Of a stretch of DNA of 64,000 nt, positions 45,527 through 53,968 are shown one piece after another. The stretch comes from an uncultured Alphaproteobacteria bacterium (GTDB taxonomy: Bacteria; Pseudomonadota; Alphaproteobacteria; HIMB59; GCA-002718135). The DNA lies in the NCBI GenBank assembly GCA_902582755.1, contig CACHSZ010000004.1, positions 1 to 64,000 on the forward strand, given 5' to 3'. How positions within the stretch are numbered: the first letter of the stretch is position 1; every line of letters starts with the position of its first letter. The notes under the pieces are model-generated. The model was not told the DNA's origin. It searched no databases and saw only the letters and a list, made by a program, of their open reading frames with translations. Made by a program: the position numbers and the translations under genes.

Positions 45527-46553
45527 AAATAAACCTGATATTTATTTTGTTTATCCAGGTAATATTAATGCAAAAACTGGAGGATACATTTACGAGAAAA
45601 ATATCCTAAAATATGCAAATTTAAACAATATACATATAAGAACAATTTCACTAAGTGAAAATTATCCTTTTCCTACAAATAACGATATAAAATATTTTCT
45701 AAAAATTTTGGATAAAATCAATCCTGACTCAAAAATTATTATAGACGGATTAGCTTTAGAAGGAATGTATTCAATTTTTAAAAAAATACTCACTTATAAT
45801 GTTATCGCGTTAATACACCATCCTTTATATCTTGAATTTAAAGGACAAAGATCAAAAAAATTCTTAAGATTAGAAAAAGAAAATTTCAAAAAAATCAATA
45901 AATTTATTGTTACATCTAAAAATACAAAAAATTTATTAAAAAATAAATTCAAAGTACTAAATAATAAAATTTTTGTAGTTGAACCTGGTATAGAAAGACT
46001 TACAAAATATAATTTTAAAAATAATAATAAAGTACATCTTTTAACATGCGGAAGTATAATAAATAGAAAAAATTATCTTTTTTTATTAAAAGTTTTAAAA
46101 CCTTTAGATAATTTTATTTTAGAAATTGTTGGTGATACTACAAGAGATATAGGTTATTACAAAATACTCAAAAAATTTATTTCTAAAAATTCAATGAACA
46201 GAAAAATAATATTCCATGGTACAATTTCAGATAGAAAGTTAGCTAAATTATATTCTAAAACAGATTGTTACATTTCGGTAAGTAAATATGAAGGTTTTGG
46301 TATGTCTTTAGCAAATGCATTAATAATTAAAAAGCCAATTATAACCTTTTTTACCGATACTATCTTAAATACACTAGGAAAAAAGGGTGTTATTTATTTT
46401 AAAAAATTTGAAGTAAATGAACTTAGAAATATAATTATTAATAATATATTAAATAAAAAAAATTTTAAAAAACTAAATATTAATATTCATAAAAATAAAA
46501 GATATCTTCTTACTCCTCTAGAGTCAGCTAAGAAATTTGTTAAATTAATCTAA
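45507..46553 (+). CDS. Glycosyltransferase family 4
   Basis: A 348-residue GT-B fold glycosyltransferase. The N-terminal IYFVYPGNINAKTGGYIYE nucleotide-sugar-side loop, HHPLYLEFKG and the C-terminal SVSKYEGFGMSLANAL donor motif are typical of GT4. I use the ATG at 45507 (MKKRFSKN); one at 45489 would reach further into the PTPS gene. Its position between a PTPS-like protein and a methyltransferase suggests sugar transfer to a small heterocycle rather than to lipopolysaccharide. Donor and acceptor are unknown. Confidence 0.9.
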   Translation: MKKRFSKNKPDIYFVYPGNINAKTGGYIYEKNILKYANLNNIHIRTISLSENYPFPTNNDIKYFLKILDKINPDSKIIIDGLALEGMYSIFKKILTYNVIALIHHPLYLEFKGQRSKKFLRLEKENFKKINKFIVTSKNTKNLLKNKFKVLNNKIFVVEPGIERLTKYNFKNNNKVHLLTCGSIINRKNYLFLLKVLKPLDNFILEIVGDTTRDIGYYKILKKFISKNSMNRKIIFHGTISDRKLAKLYSKTDCYISVSKYEGFGMSLANALIIKKPIITFFTDTILNTLGKKGVIYFKKFEVNELRNIIINNILNKKNFKKLNINIHKNKRYLLTPLESAKKFVKLI

Positions 46554-46554
46554 T

Positions 46555-47343
46555 ATGCATGAATTTCAAAATAAATGGTTAAATCTTAGAGAAACTGTCG
46601 ATAGAAATTCACGTAACAAAGAAATATTATATTTAATTAATAAATTTTTTAAAAATAAAAAAAATATTAGAATAGTTGATTTGGGTTCAGGCGCTGGATC
46701 TAATTATAGATTTCTTAAGTCGCGATTATTAAATTATCAATATTGGTTTTTTGTAGATATATCACATCAATCAACAAATTATTTTAAAAAAAATATACAA
46801 TTATCATCTAAAATAAAAAAAACTAGTTTTAAGATTGTTGATGTAATTAATAATCTAGAAAAAATAAATTTTCATGATTATAATTTAGTTACAGGATCTG
46901 CTTTTTTAGATATTCTACCAAAAAAATGGTTTAAAAATTTTCATAAATTAAATGTTTATACGGAAATTGTCTACTTTGCCTTAAATTATAACGGAAATTT
47001 TAAATTTTTTCCAAAACACAAGGATGATAAAAAAATTCTTAATATTTTTAATAAAGATCAAAAATCAGATAAAGGAATAGGGGAAGTGGCCGTTGGACCA
47101 GATTGTACTGACTTAATAAATAAAGTATTTAAAAGAACTCACAAAACCTATGTTTTAAACTCTACATGGGATGTTAATAAAAATTATGAATTTCAAATTT
47201 ATTTCTTAAATTTTTGTAGAGAAATAATTCAAAAAAATAAACTTAACTTAGATGATTGGTTAAAATTTCGTTTAAAATGTATTAAAGAAAAAAATTCTAG
47301 ATTTATTCTAAATAACACAGATTTTTTAGCTATTAAGAAATAA
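46555..47343 (+). CDS. SAM-dependent methyltransferase
   Basis: A 262-residue class I methyltransferase. Motif I is IVDLGSGAGSNYRFLKSRL, and NLVTGSAFLDILPKKWF corresponds to the motif IV/post-motif region. The rest is a substrate-specific C-terminal domain. It follows the GT4 gene by one base and converges on RibD with an 18-base overlap. It could methylate a pterin-type product or the attached sugar; the target is inferred from context. Confidence 0.87.
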   Translation: MHEFQNKWLNLRETVDRNSRNKEILYLINKFFKNKKNIRIVDLGSGAGSNYRFLKSRLLNYQYWFFVDISHQSTNYFKKNIQLSSKIKKTSFKIVDVINNLEKINFHDYNLVTGSAFLDILPKKWFKNFHKLNVYTEIVYFALNYNGNFKFFPKHKDDKKILNIFNKDQKSDKGIGEVAVGPDCTDLINKVFKRTHKTYVLNSTWDVNKNYEFQIYFLNFCREIIQKNKLNLDDWLKFRLKCIKEKNSRFILNNTDFLAIKK

Positions 47344-48159
47344 ATTCACAATAATTTCATTTTCTAATTCATTAAAATTATATTTTGGTCTAATAGCTTT
47401 ATTGAGATTTGAAATTTCTTTTAAATTTAATGAATTAATTCCAGAGCCTATTAATATTGGGGCAATCATAAATTGAAGAATATCAATATATTTATTATTT
47501 ATTAATTCTGAAATAGTTTTTGATCCTCCCTCTACTAAAATATTTTTATATTTAAGTTTTTTTAATTGTGTAATTAAGTTTTTGGTAAAATTTTTTTCTT
47601 TTAATCTTATTATTGTTGAATTATTCAATCTAATATTTTTATTACTTTTTGTAAAAATTATATTTTCATTTCCGTCATTAAATATTTTATATTTATTGTT
47701 TAGCGAAAGGCTGCCATCGATAATAATTCTTTTTGGATTTCTACCCTTTATTTTCCTTGTAGTTAATAAGGGATTATCTTTTTTAATAGTATTTGATCCT
47801 ACAATAATAGCATCACTAATACTTCGTAAACAATGTAGATAAATAATACTCTTGTGATTATTTATGTAATGTGAATTACCATTATTTAATGCAATTCTAC
47901 CATCAATACTTTGTCCTATTTGCGCTATAACTAATTTTTTATTTTTTCTTAGTATTGGTATAAGAATATTTAAGGTCGATTGATAAAATTTATTTACACT
48001 TATTTTATACTCTAGATTATTATTTTTTATGCAAAAATTACTTTTTCTTTTAGATGAATTAGAGATATTATTTTTTTCTACTAATAAATATAAATCACTG
48101 TTCCTATTAGAATTTTTTATTAAATTTAGTAAAATTCCTATATTTTTTGATGTAATCAT
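47326..48159 (-). CDS. RibD-type reductase without deaminase domain
   Basis: A 277-residue protein containing only a RibD_C reductase. LVIAQIGQSIDGRIAL, DAIIVGSNTIKKDNPLLTTR and NILVEGGSKTISELI are the diagnostic segments for NADPH-dependent reduction of a ribosylaminopyrimidine. The N-terminal ~75 residues lack the HAE and PCxxC zinc motifs of the RibD deaminase. It diverges from GTP cyclohydrolase II with only 36 bases between starts. The absence of the deaminase suggests a specialised product rather than plain riboflavin synthesis. Confidence 0.87.
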   Translation of the reverse strand: MITSKNIGILLNLIKNSNRNSDLYLLVEKNNISNSSKRKSNFCIKNNNLEYKISVNKFYQSTLNILIPILRKNKKLVIAQIGQSIDGRIALNNGNSHYINNHKSIIYLHCLRSISDAIIVGSNTIKKDNPLLTTRKIKGRNPKRIIIDGSLSLNNKYKIFNDGNENIIFTKSNKNIRLNNSTIIRLKEKNFTKNLITQLKKLKYKNILVEGGSKTISELINNKYIDILQFMIAPILIGSGINSLNLKEISNLNKAIRPKYNFNELENEIIVNLFLNS

Positions 48160-48195
48160 TTGTTTTTATTTCAATTATATCTATATAAAGTTTTC

Positions 48196-49317
48196 ATGAG
48201 TTTCAAATCTAATACAGGAACCATAATAGATAGGGCAATTAACGAACTTAGGACTGGAAGACCTTTAATTATTCAAAATAACAAGGAATACTGGATGTTC
48301 TTTAATATTGAGCATTCTCAAAGTAAAATTTTTAATCAATTTAATAAGCACTTAATAGATGAAAAATATCTTCTTATTACTAAACAAAAAGCTCAATCAA
48401 TTTTTAATAAAAATATTAAAAGTAATATTTTTTTTGAGATAAATCCAAAAACAGATGTAAATCAAATTATAAATCTATTTATTAATCCTCTTAGCAACAA
48501 TAAGGTAATTAAATTTACTAATATCAAAAAATTTAAGGCTAAAAATTTTCATAATGTTTGTATTGATCTTTCCAAAAATGCTAAAATGATACCATCACTA
48601 GTTTTTAAAAAAATTAATAAAAAACATTATAAAAATATAAATGAATTTGGATTTAAAAATGGAATTTTAATATTTGATTATAAAGATTTATTAAAACAAA
48701 ATGAATTAATTTGTAAAAGTATTAAATTAGTTTCCAGTGCAAAAGTTCCACTTCCAAAAAATGAAAATTCTAATTTCAAAATATTTAAATCCTATATCGG
48801 TTCAGATAAACATGTAGCGATAATTGTTAATCCAAAAAAAATAAATAAAAAATCTGTTAATTTAAGAATTCATTCCGCTTGTTTTACAGGTGATATTTTT
48901 CATTCTTTAAAATGTGATTGTGGTGAACAATTAAATCAATCAATCAATTACATGGTCAGAAATAATGGTGGAATTATATTATATCTAGAACAAGAAGGTA
49001 GGGGAATAGGATTAGCTAATAAGATGAGAGCCTATTCTCTTCAAGCAAGGGGAATGGATACAATAGATGCAGATCATAATATTGGTTTTTTAGATGATGA
49101 AAGAGATTTTAATATTGCTGCTAGAATTCTTAAATTACTAAAAATAAATAAAGTTAATCTTATTACAAATAATAAAAATAAAATAAATTCAATTAAGAAA
49201 GCTGGAATTAAAGTCGAAAATCAAATAAATACAAAGCCTACTTTGAATAAATTTAATAAAAATTATTTTAAAACAAGAGTTAAAAAAGCCGGATATGGCC
49301 TTAAACTGGTGGTATAA
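48196..49317 (+). CDS. ribA: GTP cyclohydrolase II
   Basis: A 373-residue protein that opens GTP to diaminopyrimidine phosphate. The N-terminal ~190 residues are a degenerate domain as in alphaproteobacterial stand-alone RibA proteins. The catalytic half has zinc Cys229, Cys240 and Cys242 (HSACFTGD...CDCG), EQEGRGIGLANK and GMDTIDADHNIGF. The site looks intact. I prefer the ATG at 48196 (MSFKSNTG); one at 48160 would touch the divergent RibD start. It could supply riboflavin or the neighbouring pterin-like pathway. A peroxiredoxin gene follows two bases later. Confidence 0.93.
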   Translation: MSFKSNTGTIIDRAINELRTGRPLIIQNNKEYWMFFNIEHSQSKIFNQFNKHLIDEKYLLITKQKAQSIFNKNIKSNIFFEINPKTDVNQIINLFINPLSNNKVIKFTNIKKFKAKNFHNVCIDLSKNAKMIPSLVFKKINKKHYKNINEFGFKNGILIFDYKDLLKQNELICKSIKLVSSAKVPLPKNENSNFKIFKSYIGSDKHVAIIVNPKKINKKSVNLRIHSACFTGDIFHSLKCDCGEQLNQSINYMVRNNGGIILYLEQEGRGIGLANKMRAYSLQARGMDTIDADHNIGFLDDERDFNIAARILKLLKINKVNLITNNKNKINSIKKAGIKVENQINTKPTLNKFNKNYFKTRVKKAGYGLKLVV

Positions 49318-49319
49318 TT

Positions 49320-49763
49320 ATGAAAAAAATTCCTAAGATAAAACTTCAATTAACAAACGACAATCTGTTTGATTCAACTAAATTAAAAAACAAAACCGTT
49401 TTATTTTTTTACCCTAAGGCATTAACTGGAGGATGTTCTGTAGAAGTTGCTGACTTTCAAAAATATTTGACAAAATTTAATAAACTTGGCTTTGATGTAA
49501 TAGGAGCCTCTAAAGATACTGTTGATCGGAATAAAAATTTTTCTGATAAGTATAAATTGAAATACCCACTTGGTTCAGATGAAGGGAAAAACTGTGATAA
49601 ACTTGGTATTTGGATAGAAAAATCTATGTACGGTAGAAAATATTTTGGGATAGATAGATCTACATTTGTAATTGATAAAAATGGAAAATTACTAAATTCT
49701 TGGAATAAGGTTAAAGTTAAAGGTCATGTTGAAGAAGTTTATAATTTTTGTAAGGACCAGTAA
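49320..49763 (+). CDS. Peroxiredoxin (BCP/AhpC-TSA family)
   Basis: A 147-residue thioredoxin-fold peroxidase. The peroxidatic site reads FFYPKALTGGCSVEVADF, with the Thr-x-x-Cys arrangement. The E. coli Bcp-style resolving Cys five residues later is missing, so a 1-Cys or alternative resolving mechanism is expected; another Cys occurs in KNCDKLGIW. It reduces hydrogen peroxide or organic peroxides in the cytoplasm. It follows ribA by two bases, so co-transcription is likely. Confidence 0.92.
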   Translation: MKKIPKIKLQLTNDNLFDSTKLKNKTVLFFYPKALTGGCSVEVADFQKYLTKFNKLGFDVIGASKDTVDRNKNFSDKYKLKYPLGSDEGKNCDKLGIWIEKSMYGRKYFGIDRSTFVIDKNGKLLNSWNKVKVKGHVEEVYNFCKDQ

Positions 49764-49767
49764 ATTT

Positions 49768-50661
49768 TTATTTAATTTTTCCTATTTCTTTTTCTCTTTT
49801 TATTACAAATAATCCGCTTAATGTAATAATTATTGCACCTATAATCATATTGAATGTTGGAATTTCACTTAATATTAAGTAACCAAAAATCATACCAAAT
49901 ACAATGACACTATATCTTGCAGAAGCTGTTAATGAAAGTGGTGCATAAAAAACAGTTAATACAGAAAATAAATATCCGAATAAAACAAATATGCTAGAAA
50001 CCAATATATAACTAATATCGTCAACACTAACATGATAGCCAAATAATATTGATCCTAACCCAGCAAACCCAGTTATCAATAAAGCTGATACAAATGTAAT
50101 TTCAATACTATTTGATTTTGTTACTACGCCTTTTGTTGTTATATCTCTTAAAGTTAAAAAAATGGCAGCTAAAATGGGTAGCAGTAAAAGATAATTAAAT
50201 TGAAAATTTTGTGGATTTATAACAACTAGTACACCTAAAAAGCCTATTATAACTGCACACCATCTTCTGACACCAACTTTTTCTCCTAAAAAAACAAAAG
50301 CAAAAATTGTTACAAAAAAAGGATTGGTCATTAAAAGTGGATAAACTTCTGAAATAGGCAGTAAAATTAAACCTAATAAAAAAAATAAAGCTGTCAAAAC
50401 TTCATATAAACCCCTTATGTGAAAGCTTTTTATTGATAGTATCTTAATTAAATTCTTTTTCTCAAAGAATATTAAATATAATCCTAACAGACTGGATGTA
50501 ACTAAACCTCTAAGAAAAATTACAGAGTATAATGAATTATCATTACCTATATTTTTTACAATAAGTTTGACAATTGTATCATTAATAGAGAATGATAATT
50601 GTCCAATTATCATAAAAAGAACACCTATCGTCCCAACTGAAAATAAAATCTTGCTTTTCAT
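49768..50661 (-). CDS. DMT superfamily transporter (EamA family)
   Basis: A 297-residue ten-helix membrane protein. The first EamA repeat ends near FLGVLVVINPQNF and the second near IIITLSGLFVIKREKE; YPLLMTNPFFVTIFAF and FLGEKVGVRRW are typical intra-repeat signatures. It is divergent from the aminotransferase gene with 24 bases between starts. Substrate unknown. Confidence 0.88.
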   Translation of the reverse strand: MKSKILFSVGTIGVLFMIIGQLSFSINDTIVKLIVKNIGNDNSLYSVIFLRGLVTSSLLGLYLIFFEKKNLIKILSIKSFHIRGLYEVLTALFFLLGLILLPISEVYPLLMTNPFFVTIFAFVFLGEKVGVRRWCAVIIGFLGVLVVINPQNFQFNYLLLLPILAAIFLTLRDITTKGVVTKSNSIEITFVSALLITGFAGLGSILFGYHVSVDDISYILVSSIFVLFGYLFSVLTVFYAPLSLTASARYSVIVFGMIFGYLILSEIPTFNMIIGAIIITLSGLFVIKREKEIGKIK

Positions 50662-50685
50662 AATAAAAAAAAATATTTAACTGAT

Positions 50686-52020
50686 ATGTTACAAAGAAAT
50701 ACTTCTAGTCATTTATATGGATTTACTGATTTAAAGTCATTAAATGAAAGAGGTCCGTTAGTTATTTCTTATGGAAAAGGAATATATGTTTACGATACTA
50801 AGGGTAGTAAATATCTAGATGGAAATTCAGGTCTATGGAATCAGTGTGCTGGTTTTGATCATCCGGGATTAATTGAAGTTGCAAAAAAACAGTATGAAAA
50901 ATTTGCAGGCTATCATTCTTTATTTGGAAGATTATCAGAAGAAACACTACAGCTGTCTGAAAAGATTATTGAAGTATCACCATTTGACCAAGGTCGTGTA
51001 TTCTTTTGTAATTCAGGATCTGAAGCAAATGATACCATGGTTAAAATGTTATGGATGTTAAATGCAAGAATAGGGAAACCAAATAGACGAAAAATTATCA
51101 CAAGAATTAATGGATATCACGGAGTTACATTAGGAGCTTCTTCAATGACAGCCAAACCATACAATAAAGAGTTTGGTTTACCTTCTGAAGAATTTATACA
51201 CATTGAATGTCCTCATTATTGGAAATATGGATTAGAGAATGAAACGGAAGAAGAATTTTCCCTTAGGATGGCGAAAAATTTAGAAGAAAAAATCATTGCA
51301 GAAGATCCAGAAACTATCGCAGGATTTGTTGCAGAACCTGTTCAAGGTGCTGGTGGCTGTATACCACCTTCAAAATCTTATTTTGATTTAGTTCAGCCTA
51401 TATTAAAAAAATATAATATTCCTTTTATAGCAGATGAAGTAATTTGCGGATTTGGTAGAACTGGAAATTTATGGGGCTGTGATACATATAATATCAAACC
51501 AGATATAATTATTTCATCTAAATGTTTAACAGCTGGATACTTTCCTATGGGGGCAGTAATAGTTAATAAAGAATTTTCAGATAAATTTGTTGAAGTATCA
51601 GAAGAAGCAGAGGAATTTCCACATGGTTTTACAGCTGGTGGTCATCCTGTGGGATGTGCAATTGCTTTGAAAGCAATAGATGTAATTATGAATGAGGGTT
51701 TATTAGATAATGTTAAATTGATAGAACCCTATTTCTTTGAAAGATTAAATGAATTTAATGATTATGAACACATTGGAGAAACTAGAGGTATAGGTCTTAT
51801 GGCTGCATTAGAAATGGTAAAAAATAAAGATACAAAAGAACCATTTGAAGGTCATCTTAACATGGGAGATAAAGTTGCTAATTTATCAATTGATAATGGA
51901 TTAATTTGCAGACCTTTAGGTCCTGCAATTGTTTTATGTCCTCAATTTATAATTACTAAAAATCAAATTGATGAAATATTTGATTCTCTTCATAAAACTA
52001 TAAGGCAAGTTTTTAATTAA
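50686..52020 (+). CDS. Class III aminotransferase (omega-amino acid:pyruvate type)
   Basis: A 444-residue PLP aminotransferase. FFCNSGSEANDTMVKMLW is the substrate-side helix, VAEPVQGAGGCIPP and FIADEVICGFGRTG contain the PLP-contacting Asp, and the Schiff-base Lys is in ISSKCLTAGYFPMGAV. The pattern agrees with beta-alanine, taurine or putrescine:pyruvate aminotransferases. It could transfer the amino group of omega-amino compounds to pyruvate. The exact donor is not readable. It overlaps acylphosphatase by four bases at its end. Confidence 0.9.
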   Translation: MLQRNTSSHLYGFTDLKSLNERGPLVISYGKGIYVYDTKGSKYLDGNSGLWNQCAGFDHPGLIEVAKKQYEKFAGYHSLFGRLSEETLQLSEKIIEVSPFDQGRVFFCNSGSEANDTMVKMLWMLNARIGKPNRRKIITRINGYHGVTLGASSMTAKPYNKEFGLPSEEFIHIECPHYWKYGLENETEEEFSLRMAKNLEEKIIAEDPETIAGFVAEPVQGAGGCIPPSKSYFDLVQPILKKYNIPFIADEVICGFGRTGNLWGCDTYNIKPDIIISSKCLTAGYFPMGAVIVNKEFSDKFVEVSEEAEEFPHGFTAGGHPVGCAIALKAIDVIMNEGLLDNVKLIEPYFFERLNEFNDYEHIGETRGIGLMAALEMVKNKDTKEPFEGHLNMGDKVANLSIDNGLICRPLGPAIVLCPQFIITKNQIDEIFDSLHKTIRQVFN

Positions 52021-52313
52021 GTTTCGTATTTAACTATAAAACCTGAATATTTAACATTACTAATTATACTATTAGGAATAACCCCTTCAACTAGAGCTAG
52101 TGATGGCCCATCTTTAGCTTTTTCAGTAATAGATAATATACTTTGCATATCTCCTTGAATTATGGCTTCTACCTCATCTTTACTTTCTTTATTTTGAATA
52201 TATCCATTTAACCCTAAAGATATTGCTAAATCACTAAACCAATGTCTAAAACCTACTCCCTGAACTTTTCCTTTAATAATAAGTCGATAAGTTTTTATTT
52301 CATTTGTATTCAT
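52017..52313 (-). CDS. Acylphosphatase
   Basis: A 98-residue alpha/beta protein hydrolysing carboxyl-phosphate bonds. The catalytic Arg is in KVQGVGFRHWF and the catalytic Asn is in GLNGYIQNK. I place the start at 52313 (MNTNEIKTY); longer in-frame options up to 52439 lie within the divergent transporter gene and have no family support. The length matches the usual 90-100 residues. Confidence 0.9.
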   Translation of the reverse strand: MNTNEIKTYRLIIKGKVQGVGFRHWFSDLAISLGLNGYIQNKESKDEVEAIIQGDMQSILSITEKAKDGPSLALVEGVIPNSIISNVKYSGFIVKYET

Positions 52314-52366
52314 TGAAGTATCAATATAAGTACTTTTTTTTATCATACAATCCTTCAATTTGTTAT

Positions 52367-53245
52367 ATGAAAAAAAGTATAATTTATTCTTCAATTCTTT
52401 TATTTTTTGCAGGAATTTTTTTTGTAACAAATGATGCAATAATAAACTATCTATCCCAAACTGATGTAAAATTTTATCATTTTATCTTTTATGGAATACC
52501 CATTTATTTATGTTTCCCATTATATTTATTTATTAATGGAACTTTAAAAAATAATATAAAATGCACTAATTATTTTCCGCCTATTTTCAGAGGTTTTTTA
52601 AATATTCCTCTGCCATTTATTGCTTTTATAACACTTGAACAAATTAAACTTCCAGAATTTACAACATTAAATATGACTGCCCCATTGATGGGAACAATAT
52701 TTGCTATTTTTTTACTAAATGAAAAATTAAATTTTTTAACATACATATCCTTGTTCATTGGTTTTTTAGGTGTGCTATTCGTTATACAACCGGGATTTGA
52801 AAGTTTTAATATTTATTACCTAATTGTGCTTATTGGGGTATTATTAATTACAATTACAACATTTATTGTAAATAAATATAATCATGTAACTACAAACATT
52901 GGGTATTTTCTTTATGGCGGTTTCTTTGTTCACTTTATTTCAATACCTTTATTTTTAATTAATCCATTAAAAGTAACCTTGCTTGAATTTATTTTAATTT
53001 CAACTGCTGCATTATTTATTAATTCAGCAATGTTTTTTGCAACTACTGCTTTTAAGATTGCTCAAAAACATTATGCATCAGTATTTAGTTTAGTTTACCT
53101 CCAGGTATTATGGTCATCATTAGTTGGAATATTTATATTTAATGAATATATGAATTTATATGCTTATATTGGAGCAATATTTATAGTTTTAAGTGGAATT
53201 GTTTCATTACCTTCACAAATAAAACAATTAAAGGAAGCAAATTAA
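52367..53245 (+). CDS. DMT superfamily transporter (EamA family)
   Basis: A 292-residue protein with about ten helices and a recognisable EamA repeat (TTLNMTAPLMGTIFAIFLLNE, then FLGVLFVIQPGFESF). I use the ATG at 52367 (MKKSIIYSS); an upstream ATG at 52304 would overlap acylphosphatase and add a polar stretch. Its stop shares a base with the start of the FKBP gene. It is the fourth DMT exporter in the window; substrate unknown. Confidence 0.87.
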   Translation: MKKSIIYSSILLFFAGIFFVTNDAIINYLSQTDVKFYHFIFYGIPIYLCFPLYLFINGTLKNNIKCTNYFPPIFRGFLNIPLPFIAFITLEQIKLPEFTTLNMTAPLMGTIFAIFLLNEKLNFLTYISLFIGFLGVLFVIQPGFESFNIYYLIVLIGVLLITITTFIVNKYNHVTTNIGYFLYGGFFVHFISIPLFLINPLKVTLLEFILISTAALFINSAMFFATTAFKIAQKHYASVFSLVYLQVLWSSLVGIFIFNEYMNLYAYIGAIFIVLSGIVSLPSQIKQLKEAN

Positions 53246-53967
53246 TGTATAAAATCTTATTATTTTTATTTCTTTTCTTTTTTAGTTATAAATCTTTTTC
53301 TAACGAAGTTAAGATCTTAAATGAAACCATTGGCAATGGTATAGAAGTAAAAAATCATTCAAAATTATCTGTCCATTACATCGGTAGACTCGAGGATAAT
53401 ACTGTTTTTGATAGTTCATATGATAGGGGGCAATTTTTTGATTTTCAAATAGGTGTAAGAAAAGTAATTCTAGGTTGGGAAACTGGGCTACTAGGAATGA
53501 GAGAAGGTGGAAAAAGAACAATATTTATTCCTTATCAATTGGCTTATGGAGAAAGTGGTGCAGGAAATTTAATTCCACCAAAATCAAATCTTATTTTTGA
53601 TATTGAAGTAATAAAAGTAATTCCACCTGGGTATAAGGAAATCGATGGAAACCAATTAAAATTAGCGATGACTGATGATTTTAAAATTATAGATATTAGA
53701 AATGAAGATCAAATAACTAATAAAAATAAAATACCAGGTGCAATACAGATAACAGCATTTGATAAAAATGGTAATTTTTTCCCAGATTTTTTTGAAAAGT
53801 ATAAAGAAAATGTTCAAATAGGAGAGAAAGTTATTTTTATAAGCCAAAAGGGAGACATATCTTCAATTTTAGCTAATGGATTTGTTGAGCAGCTTAATCA
53901 AGATAATATTTATCATTTAAAGGACGGTGTATCAGGTTTAGAAAAAATAAATTTTGATTTTGAGTAA
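53245..53967 (+). CDS. Exported FKBP-type isomerase fused to a rhodanese-like domain
   Basis: A 240-residue protein. An N-terminal signal peptide (ILLFLFLFFFSYKSFSNE) directs it to the periplasm. Residues about 25-130 form an FKBP peptidyl-prolyl isomerase: VHYIGRLEDNTVFDSSYDRG, GWETGLLGMREGGKR and LAYGESGAGNLIPP. Residues about 135-235 are rhodanese-like (FKIIDIRNEDQ, KIPGAIQITAF, YHLKDGVSGLE). The active-site loop reads FISQKGDIS, with Ser where Cys is expected, so the rhodanese half should be inactive. It may act as a periplasmic folding factor with a binding module. Confidence 0.88.
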   Translation: MYKILLFLFLFFFSYKSFSNEVKILNETIGNGIEVKNHSKLSVHYIGRLEDNTVFDSSYDRGQFFDFQIGVRKVILGWETGLLGMREGGKRTIFIPYQLAYGESGAGNLIPPKSNLIFDIEVIKVIPPGYKEIDGNQLKLAMTDDFKIIDIRNEDQITNKNKIPGAIQITAFDKNGNFFPDFFEKYKENVQIGEKVIFISQKGDISSILANGFVEQLNQDNIYHLKDGVSGLEKINFDFE

Positions 53968-53968
53968 A

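Noticed and set aside
53650..53960. Active sulfurtransferase in the FKBP fusion
   Set aside because: The active-site loop has Ser instead of Cys, so catalytic transfer of sulfur is not expected.
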